From positions 1 to 60,052 of the forward strand of contig NZ_AQXD01000004.1 of NCBI RefSeq assembly GCF_000375345.1: a DNA stretch of 60,052 nt. The letters run 5' to 3'. Each line of letters opens with the position of its first letter. The first letter of the stretch is position 1. Both the position numbers and the translations under genes were made by a program. The DNA comes from Wohlfahrtiimonas chitiniclastica DSM 18708 (GTDB lineage Bacteria; Pseudomonadota; Gammaproteobacteria; Cardiobacteriales; Wohlfahrtiimonadaceae). The notes below the pieces were generated by a model. That model was not told the DNA's origin. It was given only the letters and a program-made list of their open reading frames with translations, and did no database searches. This document shows positions 45,456-53,978 of this stretch, piece by piece.

Positions 45456-46004
45456 CGATACATTCGACTCTTTGGTGTTCATTTCACGATGAACACTGAA
45501 GCCTTCGATTGCCTCGATTTTCATGGCAAGGCTGCGTTCAATCACCAAATATCGCACTGATGCAAAGTGTGGGGAGGCTTGCAATGCCGCCAAGGCATTG
45601 GTTAACAGCTCTGGCAGGCCAAAGGGCGGATCTAAAAAGATCACACCATATGCTTGCGTCAAAGCTGCCACTTGCACCGCATCTTTATTGAGGAGCTGAT
45701 AACGCTCACGCTCTTTACAAATGCTCATCACATTTTGTTTGAGTGCGGCAAAAACTTCGCGATCTTTTTCCACAAACGTGACAAACTTTGCACCGCGTGA
45801 GAGTGCTTCCATGCCAAGGGCGCCGCTGCCTGCAAAAAGATCTAAACACGTTTGCCCAATGATGATCGGTTGTAACCAATTAAAGAGCGTTTCACGCATA
45901 CGATTGCCCGTTGGGCGTAAACCCTCTTTGTCCATCACGGTTAATAAACGGGAGCGATAATCACCGCCGATGATGCGAATGGTGTGAGATTGTGTCTTTT
46001 TCAT
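45438..46004 (-). CDS. rsmD: 16S rRNA (guanine966-N2)-methyltransferase
   Basis: RsmD methylates G966 in 16S rRNA (188 aa). IRIIGGDYRSRLL, LRPTGNRMRETLFNWL, the AdoMet motif CLDLFAGSGALGMEALSRGA and the catalytic FLDPPFGLPEL are clear. It overlaps plsC by one base and is last in the glyS-gmhB-plsC-rsmD run. Confidence 0.96.
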   Translation of the reverse strand: MKKTQSHTIRIIGGDYRSRLLTVMDKEGLRPTGNRMRETLFNWLQPIIIGQTCLDLFAGSGALGMEALSRGAKFVTFVEKDREVFAALKQNVMSICKERERYQLLNKDAVQVAALTQAYGVIFLDPPFGLPELLTNALAALQASPHFASVRYLVIERSLAMKIEAIEGFSVHREMNTKESNVSLWVRA

Positions 46005-46729
46005 TACGGTGCCAATGTCTGTTTTTTGTGAGATTCAATCCATTCAAACGTCGCATCATTGAGCTCTTGTACGCTCTTGCCTTCGCTTTCAATCAATGGG
46101 CCAATGGTGACTTCAATGGTGCCAGGTTTCTTTAAAAGCTTACCGCGCGGCCATGCACAACCTGAGTTATGACTCACCGGCAACACCGGCGCTTTTAACT
46201 TCGATGCCACTAAAAATGCACCATTTTTATAAGGAATCGATTGATCGGGTGCAACGCGCGTCCCTTCTGGAAAAATGATGAGGGGAATGTGATCGGCTAA
46301 GCGTGCTTTGGCGCTGTCAATCATCATTTTTAGCGCTTTTTTGCCTTCAGAGCGATCGATTGCCACTGGGTTTAAACGCTTCAAACCTTGCCCAAAAATC
46401 GGAATGCGCAGCAACTCTTTTTTCAACACAAAGCAATACACCGGAAAAATCACCGGATACAAAAAAGTCTCAAAGGTGGATTGATGATTAGAGATAATGA
46501 TCGCAGGGCGATCTTTGAGTAATGCAATGTTCTCAAGCCCATTGACCTTATATTTGACCCCAGCGATGATGCGTAACAGCGTTAAAGCTAAGCCGCACCA
46601 AGCGCGAATCAATGGATAATATTGGCGCTCAGGCATGAAGTATGACACTAAAATCATAAATGGGATGAAGATTACAGCGATCAAAATCAATGTAATGAAA
46701 TAGAGTAACGATCGAATCCATTGGATCAT
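46004..46729 (-). CDS. plsC: 1-acyl-sn-glycerol-3-phosphate acyltransferase
   Basis: PlsC makes phosphatidic acid (241 aa). It has one or two N-terminal membrane segments (about 8-33), the acyltransferase motif SNHQSTFETF in its HX4E form (many members have HX4D), and FPEGTRV. The arrangement with gmhB is widespread in gammaproteobacteria. It overlaps the gmhB stop by 4 bases. Confidence 0.93.
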   Translation of the reverse strand: MIQWIRSLLYFITLILIAVIFIPFMILVSYFMPERQYYPLIRAWCGLALTLLRIIAGVKYKVNGLENIALLKDRPAIIISNHQSTFETFLYPVIFPVYCFVLKKELLRIPIFGQGLKRLNPVAIDRSEGKKALKMMIDSAKARLADHIPLIIFPEGTRVAPDQSIPYKNGAFLVASKLKAPVLPVSHNSGCAWPRGKLLKKPGTIEVTIGPLIESEGKSVQELNDATFEWIESHKKQTLAP

Positions 46730-47277
46730 ATCAATTTTCCTAATAACGCTTGAACAAAAGCAGCCAAATCGGGATACACCGAGACATTTTGATGTTGTGC
46801 CAACACTTTTGCTTGCTCACTTTGCCCGTAACCTGTGGTGACTAAAATCGGCGTCACATCGGCATTGAGCGCCGCTTGAACATCACTGAGTTTATCGCCC
46901 ACAAAATAGGTGCGCTCACCTGCTTGAACACCAAACTCAGCTTTCAATGCATTGAGCATGCCCGGGTTCGGCTTATGGTCAGGATGCGTGCGCTCTAGTG
47001 CTGGGCAATAATAAAAAGCATCGATGTGTGCACCCACTTTCGCGCACTCTCGATGCATTTTTTCCGTGATGCGCATAAGCATTGCCTCATCATACAATCC
47101 GCGGCCAATGCCACGCTGATTGCTCGCAACACCCACTTTAATGCCGGCTTGATTCAACGCTGCAATTGCACGCAACGATGAAGGAATGGGCAACCATTCC
47201 TCTGGGCACTTGATGTAATCGGGGCTATCATTATTGATCACCCCGTCACGATCGAGCATCACTAATCGTGGCAACAT
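46726..47277 (-). CDS. gmhB: D-glycero-beta-D-manno-heptose 1,7-bisphosphate 7-phosphatase
   Basis: GmhB is a HAD phosphatase of LPS core heptose synthesis (183 aa). MLDRDGVIN carries the catalytic Asp pair, VASNQRGIGRG motif II, and YFVGDKLSDVQAA motif IV. The zinc-binding loop of E. coli GmhB (CxHx...CxC before RKPxPGM) is short here (CPALERTHPDHKPNPGM), with only one of the three cysteines, so this loop may not bind zinc. It starts one base after the glyS stop. Confidence 0.9.
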   Translation of the reverse strand: MLPRLVMLDRDGVINNDSPDYIKCPEEWLPIPSSLRAIAALNQAGIKVGVASNQRGIGRGLYDEAMLMRITEKMHRECAKVGAHIDAFYYCPALERTHPDHKPNPGMLNALKAEFGVQAGERTYFVGDKLSDVQAALNADVTPILVTTGYGQSEQAKVLAQHQNVSVYPDLAAFVQALLGKLI

Positions 47278-47278
47278 T

Positions 47279-49351
47279 TTAGATGTCTTGCAACAAAGAT
47301 AAATCCGCCATGTTTTTAAAGTATTGGCGAATTAAGTTGAGCAAATGTAAGCGATTTTCACGCACGGCTAAATCATCACACATCACCATAGTTTCTGTAA
47401 AGAACTGATCTAATGGCGCTGCTAATGTGGATAAATGCGACAACGTTGCCACATAATCATGCGCTTGCATTGCATCTTTCAACGCAGGCTCAATGGATGA
47501 AATTGCTGCAAACAATGCTTTTTCAGCGTCTTCTTGCAACAAAGCAGCATCGACAGTCATCGCCGCTTGATCTTTTAAGTTTTTCGTTAAAATGTTCGAG
47601 ATGCGTTTATTTGACTGAATTAAGCTGTGGGCAGCATCCGTTGTTCTAAATGCGGTGATCGCACGAAGGCGGCGCAAAATATCAAGCGGATTGTTTAAAT
47701 CAAGCGCAGAAATCGACTCAAATGTATCGTGTGCAATGCCAAGCTCTGCCGTATAGGCCTTCATGCGCTCTAAAATATAGTTGAGCACTTTCTCTTCCAC
47801 GTCATCTTTTTGCAATGCTTGTGGCAAGTTCATGAATGCAACATTGATGAGATCTTTTAAGTCTAAATCAATCTCTTTTTCAATGGAGATGCGCAAAATA
47901 CCTAAAGCCGCACGGCGTAAGCTGTACGGATCGCGTGAACCGGTTGGAATTTGACCGATGGCAAAAATGCCCACAATCGTATCTAAACGTTCTGCAATCG
48001 CTAAGGCTTGGGCTTCTTTTGATTCAGGCAAACGGTCACCGGCAAATTTTGGCCAATACACTTGCTCTAAGGCATGAGCCGTGCGCGCATCTAAACCTTG
48101 TTCAAGGGCATAATAACGACCCATCGTGCCTTGTAATTCTGGGAATTCTTGCACCATGTTGCTCAATAAATCAGATTTATATAAGCTTGCCGCTTGTGCT
48201 GTAATCTCAACATCTGCACCAATGGATCGAGCAATCACAGCGCTTAATGCCCCAACGCGATCCGTTTTATCTTTCTGTGAGCCCAATTGCGTTTGGAAAA
48301 TCGTGGTGGCTAAACGAGGTAAATAATCTGCCAATGGGATTTTTTTATCTGAATTCCAGAAGAAATCCGCATCACTAAAACGAGGACGAATCACGCGTTC
48401 ATTCCCGCTGATCACCTCTTGTGGATTTTCGCTTTCAATGTTGCTCACAAAGCAGAAATAGCGCGTCAACTTGCCATCTTTATCCACAATTGGGAAATAT
48501 TTTTGATTGTCCTGCATCGTGGAGATCAATGCTTCTTGTGGCACATCTAAAAAGTGTGCTTCAAATTGTCCCACCAACACAACTGGCCATTCCACAAGCG
48601 CCGTCACTTCATCTAACAACGCTGGCAACATAATCGCTTGACCATATTGCGCGGTGGCTTTTTCCACTTGTGCCACAATCGCCGCTTTACGGTCATTAAA
48701 GTTCGCCATCACTTTGCCATCGTTTAACAACAAAGCTTCATAATCACTCGGCGCATTAATGGTTAACGTACCTTCTGAATGGAAACGATGACCGCGCGTG
48801 GTGCGACCAGAAGTGACGCCCATGATTTCTGTTTCGATCACATCATTGCCATACAGCAACACAATCCAACGCACAGGACGCACAAATTCAAATTCATTGG
48901 ATTCCCAACGCATTCTTTTTGCGATTGGTAATTTATTGAGGGCATGGAGCAACATTTGTGGCACTAACCCCACTGTTTTTTGCCCTGAAATGGTTTCAGT
49001 GTATGCAAACCATTCGCCTTTATCGGTGGCAACAGTTTGCAATTCACTCACATCCACGCCACAACCACGAGCAAAGCCTAACAATGCTTTGGTCGGTTCA
49101 CCATCTTTCATGCCTGCTGAGACCGCAGGACCGCGCTTTTCATTCACATAATCGGCTTGCTGATCCATCAAGCCTTTAATCAATAAGCCAAAACGGCGCG
49201 GGGCAGCGAACACTTCACAAGCATCAAATGATAATTTCGCTTGTTGTAATTCTGCTTCGATCAATCCTTTGAAATCATTGGACAATGTGTTTAAAAACTT
49301 TGGTGGGAGCTCTTCGGTCCCAATTTCAATCAATAAGTCTGCTGTGCTCAT
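47279..49351 (-). CDS. glyS: glycyl-tRNA synthetase beta subunit
   Basis: GlyS is the tRNA-binding subunit of the alpha2beta2 enzyme (690 aa, E. coli 689). It opens with LLIEIGTEELPPKFL and contains FVRPVRWIVLLYGN, TSGRTTRGHRF and RYFCFVSNIES, with the HD and anticodon-binding regions at the end. Catalysis needs the alpha subunit GlyQ, whose gene normally precedes glyS but is not here; the next gene upstream is gltX. A terminator lies 20 bp before the start. Confidence 0.96.
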   Translation of the reverse strand: MSTADLLIEIGTEELPPKFLNTLSNDFKGLIEAELQQAKLSFDACEVFAAPRRFGLLIKGLMDQQADYVNEKRGPAVSAGMKDGEPTKALLGFARGCGVDVSELQTVATDKGEWFAYTETISGQKTVGLVPQMLLHALNKLPIAKRMRWESNEFEFVRPVRWIVLLYGNDVIETEIMGVTSGRTTRGHRFHSEGTLTINAPSDYEALLLNDGKVMANFNDRKAAIVAQVEKATAQYGQAIMLPALLDEVTALVEWPVVLVGQFEAHFLDVPQEALISTMQDNQKYFPIVDKDGKLTRYFCFVSNIESENPQEVISGNERVIRPRFSDADFFWNSDKKIPLADYLPRLATTIFQTQLGSQKDKTDRVGALSAVIARSIGADVEITAQAASLYKSDLLSNMVQEFPELQGTMGRYYALEQGLDARTAHALEQVYWPKFAGDRLPESKEAQALAIAERLDTIVGIFAIGQIPTGSRDPYSLRRAALGILRISIEKEIDLDLKDLINVAFMNLPQALQKDDVEEKVLNYILERMKAYTAELGIAHDTFESISALDLNNPLDILRRLRAITAFRTTDAAHSLIQSNKRISNILTKNLKDQAAMTVDAALLQEDAEKALFAAISSIEPALKDAMQAHDYVATLSHLSTLAAPLDQFFTETMVMCDDLAVRENRLHLLNLIRQYFKNMADLSLLQDI

Positions 49352-49371
49352 GCGATCTCATCCATAAAAAG

Positions 49372-49405
49372 AAAAAACTATAATCCCTTAAGATTATAGT
49401 TTTTT
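49372..49405 (-). terminator. intrinsic terminator between gltX and glyS
   Basis: A perfect 14 bp stem, AAAAAACTATAATC / GATTATAGTTTTTT, with a 6-base loop starts 19 bp after the gltX stop and ends 20 bp before the glyS start, leaving no room for a glyS promoter between. It may attenuate rather than fully stop transcription. Confidence 0.8.
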
Positions 49406-49424
49406 AGTTGATTCGGTCAAAATT

Positions 49425-50840
49425 TTAACCAATTTTTGCAATTGCGGTCTCTAAACGCGCAAGCGTTCGCTCTTTACCCACGAGCATTAAGGTCTCATCT
49501 AAGTTCGGAGACTGCGCGCGGCCAACGATCGCTGTACGAAGTGGCATGCCGATTTGTCCCATTTTAATGTTCATGGTTTTCGTTAAGGCTTTCATTGCAC
49601 CTTTTAATTCTGCAGATTCCCAAACATCAAGCGCCGCTAAATCATCTTTGAGCGCCATCAATACAGGTTTACTCTCTGCGGTTAAATGGTGGGCAACGGA
49701 TTCTTCATCATATGTTAATTCAGTCACATATAAATACTGAATCATTTCAGCCAATTCCACCATTGTTTGACAACGGGCAACATGGGCTTTCACCGCTTCG
49801 GCTAAATATGCCATGTCTGTGGGTTCAATGCCTAAAGCATTTAAATAAGGCACCAACAATGCAGCTAAATCTGCAGGATCTTTTTCAATCATGTAATGCT
49901 GATTGAGCCACAATAATTTACTGGTGTTAAAGGCGCTCGCGGCTTTGTTCACATCTTTTAGATCGAACAATTCAACCATTTCATCCCATGAGAAAATCTC
50001 TTGATCCCCGTGTGACCAACCTAAACGGATTAAGTAGTTCAATACCGCTTCTGGCAAATAACCTTCATCACGATATTGTGTCACGCTCACTGCGCCATGG
50101 CGTTTAGACAATTTTTGACCATCATCCCCTAAAATCATCGCAACGTGTGCATATTGTGGCACAGGCGCATTTAAGGCTTTGAGGATATTGATTTGTCTTG
50201 GCGTGTTGTTGATGTGATCATCCCCACGCACAACATGTGTGATGCCCATGTCCATATCATCGATCACGACACAGAAATTATACGTCGGCGTACCGTCTGG
50301 GCGCGCAATGATCAAATCATCTAATTCGCTGTTTTGAAATGTAATGGTGCCATGTACTAAATCATCAAAGCTTGTGGCGCCATCAACCGGGTTACGAAAA
50401 CGCACCACAGGTTTAATGCCTTCAGGAATGGGGGGCAACACTTTACCGGCCTCAGGGCGCCATTTACCGTTATAACGTGGTTTTTCTTTGTTCGCCTCTG
50501 CTCGGTCACGCATCTCTTGTAATTCTTCTTGCGTACAGTAGCAATAGTAAGCGGTGCCCGCTTCTAACATTTCAGCGATCACTTCTTTATAACGATCAAA
50601 ACGTTTGGTTTGATAAAAAGGACCTTCATCAAAATTTAAGCCCAACCAGTTTAAACCATCAATGATGGCAGCGACTGCTTCAGGGGTTGAACGCTCTAAA
50701 TCCGTATCTTCAATGCGAAGCACTGTTTCGCCCTTGTTATGGTGCGCATATAAACAGGAATAAAGGGCAGTTCTCGCACCACCGATGTGTAAATAGCCCG
50801 TTGGAGAGGGTGCAAATCGCGTTCTAACTTTCATACTCAT
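49425..50840 (-). CDS. gltX: glutamyl-tRNA synthetase
   Basis: This is a class I synthetase (471 aa). The HIGH motif is in RFAPSPTGYLHIGGARTALY, and KLSKRHG is the KMSKS loop. Cysteines in YYCYCTQEEL are the partial zinc-site pattern. Length is usual. Both MSMKV and the second ATG (two codons on) are possible starts. The leader is structured and carries a TATAAT. Confidence 0.97.
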   Translation of the reverse strand: MSMKVRTRFAPSPTGYLHIGGARTALYSCLYAHHNKGETVLRIEDTDLERSTPEAVAAIIDGLNWLGLNFDEGPFYQTKRFDRYKEVIAEMLEAGTAYYCYCTQEELQEMRDRAEANKEKPRYNGKWRPEAGKVLPPIPEGIKPVVRFRNPVDGATSFDDLVHGTITFQNSELDDLIIARPDGTPTYNFCVVIDDMDMGITHVVRGDDHINNTPRQINILKALNAPVPQYAHVAMILGDDGQKLSKRHGAVSVTQYRDEGYLPEAVLNYLIRLGWSHGDQEIFSWDEMVELFDLKDVNKAASAFNTSKLLWLNQHYMIEKDPADLAALLVPYLNALGIEPTDMAYLAEAVKAHVARCQTMVELAEMIQYLYVTELTYDEESVAHHLTAESKPVLMALKDDLAALDVWESAELKGAMKALTKTMNIKMGQIGMPLRTAIVGRAQSPNLDETLMLVGKERTLARLETAIAKIG

Positions 50841-50862
50841 TTACTTTCTCGATTAAAATTGA

Positions 50863-50899
50863 ACCTGTACAGCTGCCATTCATGAATGGGCGCACAGGT
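50863..50899 (-). promoter_or_regulatory. structured 5' leader of gltX (nested inverted repeats)
   Basis: ACCTGT (50863-50868) pairs with ACAGGT (50894-50899), and inside them CCATTCATGAATGG (50876-50889) is a perfect 14 bp palindrome. The whole lies in the predicted leader between the -10 and the start codon. Confidence 0.5.
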
Positions 50900-50924
50900 G
50901 TACATTAAAAAACAAACATCCTTC

Positions 50925-50930
50925 ATTATA
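50925..50930 (-). promoter_or_regulatory. gltX promoter, -10 element
   Basis: A perfect TATAAT lies on the minus strand about 85 bp before gltX. No good -35 is found at 16-18 bp, so only the -10 is claimed. Confidence 0.45.
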
Positions 50931-50951
50931 CGCTTGTGAGACAATATTTCA

Positions 50952-51695
50952 TTATTCCGAGCGTTTTAAGCGGCTTGCGATCCATAAACCTAATTCAAAC
51001 AATAAGATGGTCACACCGGCAAACGCCACTTGAGATAAAACATCGGGCGGTGTCACCACAGCAGCCACCACAAAGGCGCCAATGATGATGTAAGGGCGTT
51101 TTGCTTTGATGTCCTTTGCGCTGATGACATCCATCAACACCAATAAAATGATGGCCACAGGCACTTCAAAGGCCACACCAAAAATGAAAAATAGACGCAG
51201 CACCACGGATAAATATTGTCCGATGTCGGTGGCCATCTCAACGCCATCGGGCGTTGTGCCCACTAAAAACTTCACCATCAAGGGCATTACAGCATAATAA
51301 GAAAAGAGCATGCCCGTATAAAAGAGCAAAATGCTTGAGGCCAATAATGGAAACACCAAGCGTTTCTCTTTTTGATACAGCCCTGGGGCAATGAAGCGCC
51401 AAATTTGATACACCACCCACGGCACTGCTAAGAAAAACGAGAGCCATAAGGTCAATTTAATCGGCACAATGAAGGGGGAGATGAGTTCTGTTGCGATCAA
51501 TTTACTGCCCGCAGGCAATGCATTGATGAGCGGCTGGGCAATGAAGGTATAGATGTCATTTCTAAACCAAATCAAGCAAAAGAAGATGATGAAAACGCCC
51601 AGTAATGCACGCAAAATGCAGGTTCTCAACTCCATCAAATGTTGAATGAGGGATTGTTGATTGAGGTTGTTGTCTGTTGTGTTCTGATCTGTCAT
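50952..51695 (-). CDS. tatC: Sec-independent protein translocase TatC
   Basis: TatC is the signal-peptide receptor of the twin-arginine translocase (247 aa, six helices). LIQHLMELRTCILRALLG near the N-terminus and FIAPGLYQKEKRLVFPLLASSILLFYTGMLFSYYAVMPLM with its conserved FxxPGL are typical. No tatA or tatB is adjacent, so they must lie elsewhere. The start is 4 bp after the ypjD stop. Confidence 0.96.
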   Translation of the reverse strand: MTDQNTTDNNLNQQSLIQHLMELRTCILRALLGVFIIFFCLIWFRNDIYTFIAQPLINALPAGSKLIATELISPFIVPIKLTLWLSFFLAVPWVVYQIWRFIAPGLYQKEKRLVFPLLASSILLFYTGMLFSYYAVMPLMVKFLVGTTPDGVEMATDIGQYLSVVLRLFFIFGVAFEVPVAIILLVLMDVISAKDIKAKRPYIIIGAFVVAAVVTPPDVLSQVAFAGVTILLFELGLWIASRLKRSE

Positions 51696-51699
51696 AACG

Positions 51700-52494
51700 C
51701 TAGGTTCTATTTAAAAGCAGTTCTTGAACCATTCTTGAGCCGGACACACCGACTAAAAGAACGATGAAGGCAATAAGTGCACACTTCGCCGCAGGTTTAC
51801 CGCGCAATCCTCTAAAATGATGCAGCGCTAACAGTGTCACAAAGAGCACTAAAGAGACGATGGATAAAATCGAGCGATGGATGAACTGGCGATCAAACCA
51901 GAGATCGGAAAATGGCAAGGCCGTCAATAAACTCAATGACAACAATACCGCACCAATGGCCATCAATTGAAACAACCATTTTTCCATGCTCATCAACGGT
52001 GGCAAATGGCTAAAAAAGTAGCCCGTGGGATTTTTCAAATAACTGTGACGCAGCACAATGATCGCAGCTTGAATGCCCACCACCATCAACACCGCGTAAG
52101 CAATGATGGATAAAATGATGTGCAAACTTAAAATCGGGCGCGCGCCGCTCAAGGTGAGCTGCGAGTGATAACTTTCTGACACCACCAAAGAGATGATGGC
52201 CAAAACCATCGCCACAATGGTCAAATCCGGATGCTTACGAGCATTCGGGAGCATGATCATCAACATTGCTAAAATCGTCAGGGAAAATGCATTGGCCGCC
52301 CCGATGTTGATGGCGCCACTGCCGATGGTTAATGCATGACTGAGCATCCAAGCATGAGAGATCACGCCAATCCAAGCAAAGGCGAACGTGACATTGATGC
52401 TCTTTTTAGGCAATTTGCCCTTCACCCAGCACACCATACCCAATATTGCGATGAGGTAGCAGGCAATATTCACGATGAAAAGTAGCGTATTCAT
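51700..52494 (-). CDS. ypjD: CcsA/YpjD-like inner-membrane protein
   Basis: This polytopic protein (264 aa, about eight helices) belongs to the cytochrome c assembly protein family. LHIILSIIAYAVLMVVGIQA and RSILSIVSLVLFVTLLALHHFRGLRGKPA contain the histidines typical of the family. It is divergent from ffh, the same neighbour relation as ypjD in E. coli. Its precise role is not established. It is directly followed by tatC. Confidence 0.88.
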   Translation of the reverse strand: MNTLLFIVNIACYLIAILGMVCWVKGKLPKKSINVTFAFAWIGVISHAWMLSHALTIGSGAINIGAANAFSLTILAMLMIMLPNARKHPDLTIVAMVLAIISLVVSESYHSQLTLSGARPILSLHIILSIIAYAVLMVVGIQAAIIVLRHSYLKNPTGYFFSHLPPLMSMEKWLFQLMAIGAVLLSLSLLTALPFSDLWFDRQFIHRSILSIVSLVLFVTLLALHHFRGLRGKPAAKCALIAFIVLLVGVSGSRMVQELLLNRT

Positions 52495-52572
52495 AACTTT
52501 ATCTGTATCAACATTGTTGAAGAATGACTTTCAAGGAATGCCTAATTAAAGTAAACTAGGCGGCTAATAGAC

Positions 52573-52578
52573 TATAAT
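52573..52578 (+). promoter_or_regulatory. ffh promoter, -10 element
   Basis: TATAAT lies 29 bp before the ffh ATG. The -35 region is a poor match, so only the -10 is claimed. Confidence 0.45.
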
Positions 52579-52607
52579 ACACTAATTTATTTCATTTCTG
52601 AGGCATT

Positions 52608-53963
52608 ATGTTTGAAAATTTAAGTGATCGTTTGCGCCAAACGATGAAATCGCTTCGCGGACAAGCAAGATTAACGGAAGACAACATTAAAGATGCTTTG
52701 CGTGAAGTGCGCATGGCGCTTTTAGAGGCGGACGTTGCCTTGCCGGTGGTGAAATCTTTCATCACTCGCGTCAAAGAGCGCGCCGTAGGCCGTGAAGTTC
52801 AAGGCAGTTTGAATCCAGGGCAAGTGCTCGTTAAAGTGGTGCATGAAGAACTCATCGAAGTGATGGGCGCTGAAAATGCAGAGCTTGATCTACGCACCCA
52901 GCCGCCAGCTGTCATTTTAATGGCAGGCTTACAAGGTGCGGGTAAAACCACAACCACAGGTAAATTGGCCGCATTTTTAAAAGAGAAGAAAAACAAAAAA
53001 GTGATGGTGGTCAGTGCGGACGTTTATCGCCCTGCCGCGATCGAGCAGCTGAAAACCGTTGCGGGTAAAGTTGGCGCAGAATGGATTCCATCCGATGCTT
53101 CTGAAAAACCTGTCGACATCGTACTGCGTGCAAAAGATTGGGCGAAAAAAAGCGGTGCGGACATCCTCATTGTGGATACCGCAGGCCGTTTACACATTGA
53201 TGAAGTGTTGATGGATGAGATCAAAAGCATTCATGCAGCCGTTGAGCCGATTGAAACGCTCTTTGTGGTCGATGCGATGACGGGTCAAGATGCCGTCAAT
53301 ACCGCTAAAGCCTTTGATCAAGCCTTACCTCTAACGGGTGTAATTTTGACGAAAGTTGATGGTGATGCGCGCGGTGGTGCGGCATTATCTGTACGCCAAA
53401 TCACAGGTAAACCGATTAAATTCATTGGTATGGGCGAAAAATTAGATGCCCTCGATCCTTTCCATCCTGACCGCATGGCCTCGCGCATTTTAGACATGGG
53501 CGATGTGTTGAGCTTAGTCGAAGAGATTCAATCAAAAGTTGACCAAAACAAAGCGGCACAATTAACTGAGAAATTCAAAAAGAATCAACAATTTGATTTA
53601 GATGATTTCAAAACCCAAATGGAGCAAATGCTCAACATGGGCGGCATCAATACCTTCTTAGACAAATTGCCGGGCATGGGCGACATTTCACAAAAAGTGA
53701 AAGACAAAGCCGATGACTCAGTATTCCAAAAGAAAATTGCCATCATCAATTCCATGACACCAAAAGAGCGCAAAGATTACAAATTGCTCAAAGGCCCTCG
53801 CCGCATGCGCATTGCCAACGGTTCTGGTTGTGATATTCAAGATGTGCACCGTTTGGTCAAAGAGTTCGAACAAATGCAACGCATGATGAAAGAGCTCAAA
53901 AAAGGTGGCATTGGTAAAGTGATGCGCACATTCCAAGGCTTAAAACAATTCATGCCAAAATAA
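52608..53963 (+). CDS. ffh: signal recognition particle protein Ffh
   Basis: Ffh binds 4.5S RNA and signal sequences (451 aa). The N-domain (1-85), the G-domain with GLQGAGKTTT (107-116), DTAGR and TKVDGDARGG, and the Met-rich M-domain (from about 330) with GPRRMRIANGSGCDIQDVHRLVKEFEQMQRMMK are intact. GAGG lies before the ATG. Confidence 0.98.
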   Translation: MFENLSDRLRQTMKSLRGQARLTEDNIKDALREVRMALLEADVALPVVKSFITRVKERAVGREVQGSLNPGQVLVKVVHEELIEVMGAENAELDLRTQPPAVILMAGLQGAGKTTTTGKLAAFLKEKKNKKVMVVSADVYRPAAIEQLKTVAGKVGAEWIPSDASEKPVDIVLRAKDWAKKSGADILIVDTAGRLHIDEVLMDEIKSIHAAVEPIETLFVVDAMTGQDAVNTAKAFDQALPLTGVILTKVDGDARGGAALSVRQITGKPIKFIGMGEKLDALDPFHPDRMASRILDMGDVLSLVEEIQSKVDQNKAAQLTEKFKKNQQFDLDDFKTQMEQMLNMGGINTFLDKLPGMGDISQKVKDKADDSVFQKKIAIINSMTPKERKDYKLLKGPRRMRIANGSGCDIQDVHRLVKEFEQMQRMMKELKKGGIGKVMRTFQGLKQFMPK

Positions 53964-53978
53964 GGAGATGTGGCAAAC

